Part shown: piece after piece, positions 34,860 to 39,799 of the stretch
Numbering within the stretch: the stretch's first letter is position 1
Layout of the letters: each line of letters opens with the position of its first letter
NCBI GenBank assembly: GCA_037139095.1
Contig: JBAXHD010000022.1
Coordinates: 1 to 39,799, forward strand
DNA: 39,799 nucleotides
Direction of reading: 5' to 3'
Source of the DNA: WLMZ01 sp037139095
GTDB lineage: Bacteria > Actinomycetota > Acidimicrobiia > Acidimicrobiales > Ilumatobacteraceae
Made by a program: the position numbers and the translations under genes
The notes under the pieces: generated by a model
Seen by the model: the letters and a program-made list of their open reading frames with translations, nothing else
Database searches by the model: none
Told to the model about the DNA's origin: nothing

Positions 34860-36391
34860 ACCTCGCCGCCATTCCGTTTATTCCGCCCACGATCGACCGG
34901 TTCGCTGTTGCGCCGTTGCTCATTTTGCTCGGCGGTGGCCTTCTGTTGTTGGTCGCAGCGGCGCTCACACCAGCTTGGCCAAAGCACCTCTATTCGCTGA
35001 GCACCATCGCCATTGCCGTGGCCACCATCGTGGTCGTTTGCATGCAGTGGGGCCGCATCTCCGACACGGGCCCGCGGTTCATCATCGGCGACGCGTTGGC
35101 GTATGACCACTTCTCAATGTTTGGCATCATCGTTGTGTGCTTGGCGCTGATTCTGGTTTCGCTCATCACCGACGACTTCGTGCGCCGCGAAGGCATGGAC
35201 GGCCCCGAGATCTACGGGCTGTACATCATGGCCGTCATCGGCGGCATCACGATGATCATGTCGAACGACCTCATCGTGTTGTTCCTCGGTCTCGAGACTC
35301 TCTCAATTTCGTTCTACGTCTTAGCCGCCAGTAACCGCAAGCGGGCCGAGAGCCAAGAAGCCGGCATCAAGTACTTCGTGCTTGGCGGCTTCTCGTCGGC
35401 CTTCTTCTTGTACGGCGTGGCGCTCATCTATGGCGGCACCGGCTCCACGAACTTCAGCCGCATTATCGCTTCGTTCGATTTCGTGTCGTTGCATCGCAGC
35501 GACTCGATGGTGCTCGTGGGTGTGGCGTTGTTGCTCGTCGGACTCTCGTTCAAGGTTGCGGCAGCGCCGTTCCACTTCTGGGCCCCCGACGTCTACCAAG
35601 GCTCGCCAACACCGGTCACCGCATTCATGGCCAGCGTGGGCAAGATGGCGGCGTTCGCGGCAATGCTGCGCGTGCTCGTCATCGCGTTGCCGACCTGGAA
35701 AGACGATTGGCGCCCGGTGGTGTGGATCATCGCGATCCTCACCTTGGCGATTGGTTCCATTTCGGCAGTGGTGCAAACCAACGTCAAGCGCATGCTTGCG
35801 TATTCGTCCATTAGCCACGCCGGTTTCATCCTCATCGGTGTTGAGGCTGCGGGCCATGTTGGCGGTTCATCAGCCAGCTCTCGCGGTATGCCCGGCGCGA
35901 TGCTCTACCTGTTGATCTACGCCGTGCTTGTTATCGGCACGTTCGCCATCGTGTCGGTTGTCGGGCGCACCGGCGATGCAGCTACCGACCTCGGTTCGTT
36001 CCGTGGTTTAGCGCGTCAGAAGCCGCTGTTGGCGCTGGCCCTTACTGTGTTCTTGTTGGCTCAGGCTGGTGTTCCGCTCACGTCGGGATTCATCGCTAAG
36101 TTCGGTGTTATCCAAGCCGCAGCCGAGCAGCACAGTTACGCACTGGCAATCGTGGCGATGGTCTGTGCGGTCGTCGCAGCGTTCTTGTATCTGCGCATTT
36201 TGATCAGCGTGTGGCTCGCCGAACCAGAAGCGGGCGACGACGCTCGCGAGGCTGTGCGAGTGCCAGCGTCCACAGCAATCGCCATTGGCTTCTGCGTTGC
36301 GTTCACGTTGTACGTGGGCTTCAACCCAGGCTGGTTCATTGGCCTCAGCAACACGGTCGTCAACGTGGCCAGCGCCGCTTCGGGCGGCTGA
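34856..36391 (+). CDS. nuoN: NADH-quinone oxidoreductase subunit N
   Basis: A 511-residue antiporter-like subunit starting at GTG 34856 (MNLAAIPFIPPTIDR), coupled to nuoM by a 4-nt overlap; the longer open frame lies inside nuoM. Family segments are FLGLETLSISFYVLAA, FHFWAPDVYQGSPTPVTAFMA and VKRMLAYSSISHAGFILIG. It is the last gene of the 21-gene run; its TGA is immediately followed by the stop of the convergent hydrolase gene. Confidence 0.96.
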   Translation: MNLAAIPFIPPTIDRFAVAPLLILLGGGLLLLVAAALTPAWPKHLYSLSTIAIAVATIVVVCMQWGRISDTGPRFIIGDALAYDHFSMFGIIVVCLALILVSLITDDFVRREGMDGPEIYGLYIMAVIGGITMIMSNDLIVLFLGLETLSISFYVLAASNRKRAESQEAGIKYFVLGGFSSAFFLYGVALIYGGTGSTNFSRIIASFDFVSLHRSDSMVLVGVALLLVGLSFKVAAAPFHFWAPDVYQGSPTPVTAFMASVGKMAAFAAMLRVLVIALPTWKDDWRPVVWIIAILTLAIGSISAVVQTNVKRMLAYSSISHAGFILIGVEAAGHVGGSSASSRGMPGAMLYLLIYAVLVIGTFAIVSVVGRTGDAATDLGSFRGLARQKPLLALALTVFLLAQAGVPLTSGFIAKFGVIQAAAEQHSYALAIVAMVCAVVAAFLYLRILISVWLAEPEAGDDAREAVRVPASTAIAIGFCVAFTLYVGFNPGWFIGLSNTVVNVASAASGG

Positions 36392-36412
36392 TCACCCGCG
36401 GCTTCGTGCCGC
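36374..36412. terminator. Paired hairpins flanking abutting convergent stop codons
   Basis: GCCGC-TTCGG-GCGGC (36374-36388) and GCGGC-TTCGT-GCCGC (36398-36412) lie on either side of TGATCA (36389-36394), which is the nuoN stop plus the reversed stop of the next gene. Both hairpins are inside the coding ends, so this is a candidate bidirectional terminator with no intergenic space. There is no T-tract. Confidence 0.45.
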
Positions 36413-37108
36413 CACTGCTTGGCGAATGAGTTCGTCGAACACGTTTTGTTGCTCGGGGTCCTCGTGGGCAGTGTCTTCGGGATGCCACTGTGTTGCAACC
36501 ACCCACGTGGCCGATTCAAGCTCGACCGCCTCAAGGGTGCCATCGTCGGCATGCCCAACCACGCGCAGACCATTGCCAACGGTGCCGATAATTTGGTGAT
36601 GCACGCTGTGGCAACGCTGCGGGCGGTTCGTGCCAAACGCTTGGGCAAGACGGCAGCCGGGCTCGAGCGATACTGGGTGATATTGCAACCAGTGATCTTG
36701 GTTGCCGATGTCCTGTATCAAGGTGCCGCCAAGTGCCACGTTGAGAATTTGCAGCCCGCGGCACAGGCCGAGAACGGGAAGATCGTGGTCGATCGCGGCT
36801 CTCATTACGGTGAGCTCAACTTCGTCGTGCTCGTGCACAATGCCGTACAGCTGCTCGGCCGTAGCAGCGTCGCCGTAGCGGCGCGGATCAATGTCGCCTC
36901 CACCGTGGAAGACCACGCCGTCGACCCGGTCGATCAGATCGATGAGCCGACCATCGAGCAACTCGGGCATCGGCGGAACCATCATCGGGATGCCCCCGGC
37001 GCGCTCGACGGCCCGGTAGTAACGCTGCCCCGACGCGTATGCCTCGGCACGCACTCCCTTGGCCTGAGAACTCTGCCTGCCCACGATGATGATGATCGGT
37101 GCACTCAC
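36392..37108 (-). CDS. Class I glutamine amidotransferase-like hydrolase (peptidase C26, PuuD-like)
   Basis: A 238-residue protein when started at GTG 37106-37108 (MSAPIIIIVGRQ); a TTG at 37147 is an in-frame alternative with weaker support. The catalytic triad is visible: C116 in GLCRGLQ, then H209 and E211 in WHPED. FHGGGDIDPRRYG (68-80) and HSVHHQ are typical of gamma-glutamyl hydrolases of the PuuD type, which release GABA from gamma-glutamyl-GABA in putrescine breakdown. The substrate is not provable here. It lies 51 nt behind the threonine ammonia-lyase and may share its transcript. Confidence 0.85.
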   Translation of the reverse strand: MSAPIIIIVGRQSSQAKGVRAEAYASGQRYYRAVERAGGIPMMVPPMPELLDGRLIDLIDRVDGVVFHGGGDIDPRRYGDAATAEQLYGIVHEHDEVELTVMRAAIDHDLPVLGLCRGLQILNVALGGTLIQDIGNQDHWLQYHPVSLEPGCRLAQAFGTNRPQRCHSVHHQIIGTVGNGLRVVGHADDGTLEAVELESATWVVATQWHPEDTAHEDPEQQNVFDELIRQAVAARSRG

Positions 37109-37159
37109 CGAGTCAGTCTGCCGCGTCAGCGCCTTGCCAAGCGACAATGTGCTCTGCTG

Positions 37160-38371
37160 TCAGCGACTGCTGATCTCGGCAACTTCGTAACCGGCGGTGC
37201 GCGCAGCAGCGAGTATCTCGTCGGCGTGAGCGCGGCCCTTCACTTCGAGCACGGCCTGAACGCCGGTTTCGCGAACGTGTAAATCGACTCCGTCGCGCAC
37301 GTGCTCTACCTCGATCAGATTGGCGCCACGTTCGGCAAACAACGCCAGCAGTCTCGCGAGGCCACCGGGACGATCGCTGATGCGAGCAAACACAATCAGG
37401 CGTCGGCCAGCACGCGTTTCGTGGCGGCGCACAAGGCCGGGCAGTACTCCGAGATCGACGTTGCCGCCCGAGAGCACCACACATGTGATGCCGTCCCTGG
37501 CTGGTTTCACCAGCTTGGTCATCAACGCCGAAACGCCCACCGCTCCAGCGCCTTCGACCACGAGCTTTGAGCGTTCGAGCATCAGCATCATCGCGTCGGC
37601 CACCGAGTTCTCGTCGACAACAACGATTTCGTCGAGCCATTCTTCAACGAGCGGACGAGTGATATCGCCCGGGCGCTTCACCGCGATGCCGTCGGCCAAT
37701 GTGACCACGGCACCAGCCGGCGCTGAGCCCTGAACATACGGCGCGCACGCATCGACCTGAACACCAATCACCCGCACCTGCGGCAGTTGTTGCTTTAACG
37801 CCAGAGCCACTCCCGAAGCCAGACCTCCGCCACCGAGCGGAATGATCACCTGACGAAGGTTCTCAATGTCTTCGAGCAACTCAAGTCCGAGCGTGGCTTG
37901 GCCGGTGATGATCGACAGATCGTCGAACGGATGACAAAACGCCATGTTCGCTTCGGCAGCTCGGGCGCGAGCTGATGCGACTGCATCGTCGAGCGAATCG
38001 CCGCCCTCGACCACAGTGGCGCCGTAGCCGCGGCACGCCGCCACCTTCGCAATCGAGGCGCCAGCTGGCACGAATATTTCGCAGGGAACGTTGCTGGTTC
38101 TGGCCGCAAACGCCAATGCTTGCGCGTGGTTGCCAGCGCTGCCCGCAGTGACACCGTTCAGTGCTGCATCGCCAAGGTCGGCCAACTTGTTGAGCGCGCC
38201 GCGGATCTTGAACGAGCCCGTGCGTTGCAGACTTTCGACCTTGAGCACGATGTCGCCGCCGCACATTGCGCTGAGCGCTGCAGATGTTGTGACCGGCGTG
38301 TGTTGCACAAAGGCTCGGGCCTTGTGCCGTGCTGCAACGATTGACTCGGTTGAAATCGGCACGCGTTCCAT
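37160..38371 (-). CDS. ilvA: Threonine ammonia-lyase with C-terminal ACT domain
   Basis: A 403-residue PLP enzyme converting threonine to 2-oxobutanoate and ammonia. K55 in SFKIRG is the PLP lysine. SAGNHAQ binds substrate and GGGGLASG the phosphate of PLP. SGGNVDLGVL closes the catalytic domain near residue 320, and a single ACT domain follows (VFARISDRPGGLARLLALFAERGAN). Length and the single ACT domain match the IlvA1/TdcB-like group rather than the two-ACT E. coli IlvA. The ATG at 38369-38371 is the best start; the open frame upstream runs into the divergent gene. It could act on serine too. Confidence 0.94.
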   Translation of the reverse strand: MERVPISTESIVAARHKARAFVQHTPVTTSAALSAMCGGDIVLKVESLQRTGSFKIRGALNKLADLGDAALNGVTAGSAGNHAQALAFAARTSNVPCEIFVPAGASIAKVAACRGYGATVVEGGDSLDDAVASARARAAEANMAFCHPFDDLSIITGQATLGLELLEDIENLRQVIIPLGGGGLASGVALALKQQLPQVRVIGVQVDACAPYVQGSAPAGAVVTLADGIAVKRPGDITRPLVEEWLDEIVVVDENSVADAMMLMLERSKLVVEGAGAVGVSALMTKLVKPARDGITCVVLSGGNVDLGVLPGLVRRHETRAGRRLIVFARISDRPGGLARLLALFAERGANLIEVEHVRDGVDLHVRETGVQAVLEVKGRAHADEILAAARTAGYEVAEISSR

Positions 38372-38380
38372 GATGTCGCC

Positions 38381-38387
38381 TACGGTA
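38381..38387. promoter_or_regulatory. Candidate overlapping bidirectional -10 (TACGGTA)
   Basis: TACGGT on plus (38381-38386) lies 6 nt before GTG 38393, and TACCGT on minus (38387-38382) lies 10 nt before the ilvA ATG at 38371. The whole space between the two start codons is 21 bp. One near-symmetric hexamer could therefore fire in both directions; -35 elements would lie inside the opposite gene. Confidence 0.45.
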
Positions 38388-38392
38388 CAACG

Positions 38393-39070
38393 GTGCGCGC
38401 GCTGCTTCTTGCCAACTCGAACGATTGCGACCCCGGGTACACAGGCGAACGTTTTCGTCATCACGGCTATTCGTTTATCGAGTGTCACCGCGAGCGTCCC
38501 AACGAATGGCCAACGCTCGATGGCATCGATCAAGTGGTGTTGCTCGGCAGCGACTGGAGTGTCTACTGGCCGCACATCGCCGACGAGGTTGCAGCCGAAC
38601 TCACGCTCATTCGAACGGCGCACGCTCTTGGTGTTCCGGTGTATGGCATCTGTTTCGGAGCGCAGTCGATGGCGGCCGCTCTTGGTGGCACGGTCGTTCG
38701 AGCCCCCGAACCCGAGATCGGTTGGCACAACAACGTTGTGAGCAAGCTGCCCGATGCGATTGCTGCGGGCCCGTGGATGCAGTGGCATTACGACGTTCTC
38801 ACGGTGCCACCCGGGGCCGAAGAACTAGCGCATTCGCCATTGGCGCCCCAGGCCTTCCGGCTCGGCCGCAGTTTCTCCACGCAGTTTCATCCAGAGGCAA
38901 ACGACTCGATCATTGCGCGGTGGTCAAGCGGCAAGGGCGGCGACGAGTTGCGCGCGCAGGGCATTGATGTCGCCGATCTCCGTATCGAGACAGCTCGCAA
39001 CGTGTTGACGAGCCGTCCCAATGCGAGTCGCATCGTCGATTGGTACGTCGAGCACGTAGCCGGCAGCTGA
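38393..39070 (+). CDS. Class I glutamine amidotransferase (GATase1) domain protein
   Basis: A 225-residue stand-alone GATase1 domain. The nucleophile is C87 in GICFGAQ, and the His-Glu pair is H166 and E168 in QFHPEA. The N-terminus MRALLLANSNDCDPGYTGERF and IGWHN around residue 110 resemble GMP-synthase-like amidotransferases that occur alone near amino-acid and amine metabolism genes. The acceptor of the ammonia, or whether it is a gamma-glutamyl hydrolase, is unknown. GTG start at 38393, no Shine-Dalgarno, TACGGT 6 nt upstream. It is divergent from ilvA and is followed after 127 nt by a permease. Confidence 0.85.
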   Translation: MRALLLANSNDCDPGYTGERFRHHGYSFIECHRERPNEWPTLDGIDQVVLLGSDWSVYWPHIADEVAAELTLIRTAHALGVPVYGICFGAQSMAAALGGTVVRAPEPEIGWHNNVVSKLPDAIAAGPWMQWHYDVLTVPPGAEELAHSPLAPQAFRLGRSFSTQFHPEANDSIIARWSSGKGGDELRAQGIDVADLRIETARNVLTSRPNASRIVDWYVEHVAGS

Positions 39071-39197
39071 CCAGCGACCACCAGCGATTACCAGGGATGA
39101 CCCGAGGCTCGCAAGGGTCGCACAATCGCGTGCATCGCGCCTGTTAGACCTTGCATTACTAGCCGTTCTCGGGGGCGGCAGTAGGGAGGTGTGTCAG

Positions 39198-39799
39198 ATG
39201 TCAGACAACATTGATCACGACCGTGATCATCTACACAATCTGGGGTACGCGCAAGAGTTACGCCGCGGCCTTGGTGGATTTAGCAACTTTGCAATCAGTT
39301 TCTCCATTATTTCGATTCTCGCCGGAGGCATGACGAGCTACTGGCTTGGCATGGTCACGGGCGGCCCACGGGTCATCATGGTCGGCTGGGTCGTCGTTGG
39401 CTTCTTCGCTCTTCTTGTGGGCATGGCAATGGGTGAGATCTGCTCCGCGTATCCAACCGCAGGCGGCCTGTATTACTGGTCTGCGAAACTCGCTCGTAAG
39501 AACGGCCCGCGGTGGGCTTGGTTTACGGGCTGGTTCAACCTGCTCGGCCAGATCGGTGTTATCGCCAGTGTCGACTACGCGCTTGCAATCTTCATCGGTT
39601 ACTTCGTGCGCATGTTCGACGACACCTTCAAGCTCACCGCTTTGACGGTCTTTGGCATCTACATCTTGGTGCTGTTGGCGCACGCCGTGCTCAACATTGT
39701 CGGAGTGAAATTGGTGAAGATTCTCGGCGACGTCAGTGTGTGGTGGCACGTCATCGGTGTAGCGGTCATCTTCGGCGTGTTGATGTTTTCGAGCAAGCC
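39198..39799 (+). CDS. APC-superfamily amino-acid permease, N-terminal part (cut by window edge)
   Basis: An open frame from ATG 39198 runs off the right edge; 200 residues are visible. A strong Shine-Dalgarno GGGAGGT (39184-39190) sits 7 nt before the ATG. The hydrophilic N-terminus (MSDNIDHDRDHLHNLGY) is followed by AQELRRGLGGFSNFAISFSI, the consensus start of the amino acid/choline/GABA transporter group, then helices with EICSAYPTAGGLYYW and WFTGWFNLLGQIG. This region is characteristic of GABA or amino-acid permeases (BAT1/Uga4-like). The substrate is undetermined; the PuuD-like hydrolase nearby makes GABA or a polyamine-derived compound attractive (inference). The 127 nt before it show no convincing -10/-35. 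Confidence 0.88.
   Translation, partial: MSDNIDHDRDHLHNLGYAQELRRGLGGFSNFAISFSIISILAGGMTSYWLGMVTGGPRVIMVGWVVVGFFALLVGMAMGEICSAYPTAGGLYYWSAKLARKNGPRWAWFTGWFNLLGQIGVIASVDYALAIFIGYFVRMFDDTFKLTALTVFGIYILVLLAHAVLNIVGVKLVKILGDVSVWWHVIGVAVIFGVLMFSSK

Noticed and set aside
39071..39197. RNA gene or strong promoter before the permease
   Set aside because: No tRNA-like fold or paired -35/-10 could be made out by eye; only the Shine-Dalgarno GGGAGGT is convincing.

Overview
This window looks like chromosomal DNA from a high-GC actinobacterium, most likely an uncultivated-type Acidimicrobiia (an inference from gene content, not a database match). Pointers are a BTAD-type regulator, a YcnI/CopC-CopD copper locus, a MenJ-like reductase near a polyprenyl synthase, a split cytochrome b, and repeated head-of-transcript genes that lack a Shine-Dalgarno sequence but carry TANNNT 6-8 nt before the start codon (leaderless style). 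No rRNA, tRNA, CRISPR array, insertion sequence or prophage gene was seen. Coding density is very high: the only gene-free stretch over 300 bases is 15649-15974.

Left part (1-8.6 kb): the C-terminal part of a BTAD regulator runs in from the left edge. Then on the minus strand come a TetR regulator, RadA, a probable LppM-like lipoprotein and a GFA-family zinc protein. A copper locus follows: YcnI (minus), divergent from an uncharacterised His-rich membrane protein and a CopC-CopD fusion (plus). A membrane protein with an anti-sigma-type zinc finger ends the block. Middle left (8.6-15.6 kb): ClpC (minus), divergent from a long-chain polyprenyl diphosphate synthase, a membrane-anchored protein and LemA (plus). 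These converge on a geranylgeranyl-reductase/MenJ-like flavoprotein lying behind a membrane-anchored cytochrome c (minus).

Centre (15.6-36.4 kb): one uninterrupted plus-strand run of 21 genes, none separated by more than 30 nt. It encodes first a quinol:cytochrome c oxidoreductase: unknown membrane protein, double-[4Fe-4S] ferredoxin, cytochrome b6-like subunit, subunit-IV-like half, Rieske protein, diheme cytochrome c and another unknown membrane protein. Then comes a complete 14-subunit Complex I, nuoA to nuoN. Together these would take electrons from NADH to menaquinone to cytochrome c. The polyprenyl synthase and MenJ-like enzyme to the left plausibly make and saturate the menaquinone tail. 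The cytochrome b half is b6f-like: it has a cysteine exactly where cytochrome b6 binds heme ci, 14/15 histidine spacing and a GGISGPL end. With a ferredoxin encoded in the same operon, this is the most interesting candidate system here.

Right part (36.4-39.8 kb): a class I glutamine amidotransferase-type hydrolase (PuuD-like) and an ACT-domain threonine ammonia-lyase on minus, a second glutamine amidotransferase divergent from the lyase with only 21 bp between start codons, and the start of an APC-family amino-acid permease cut by the right edge.
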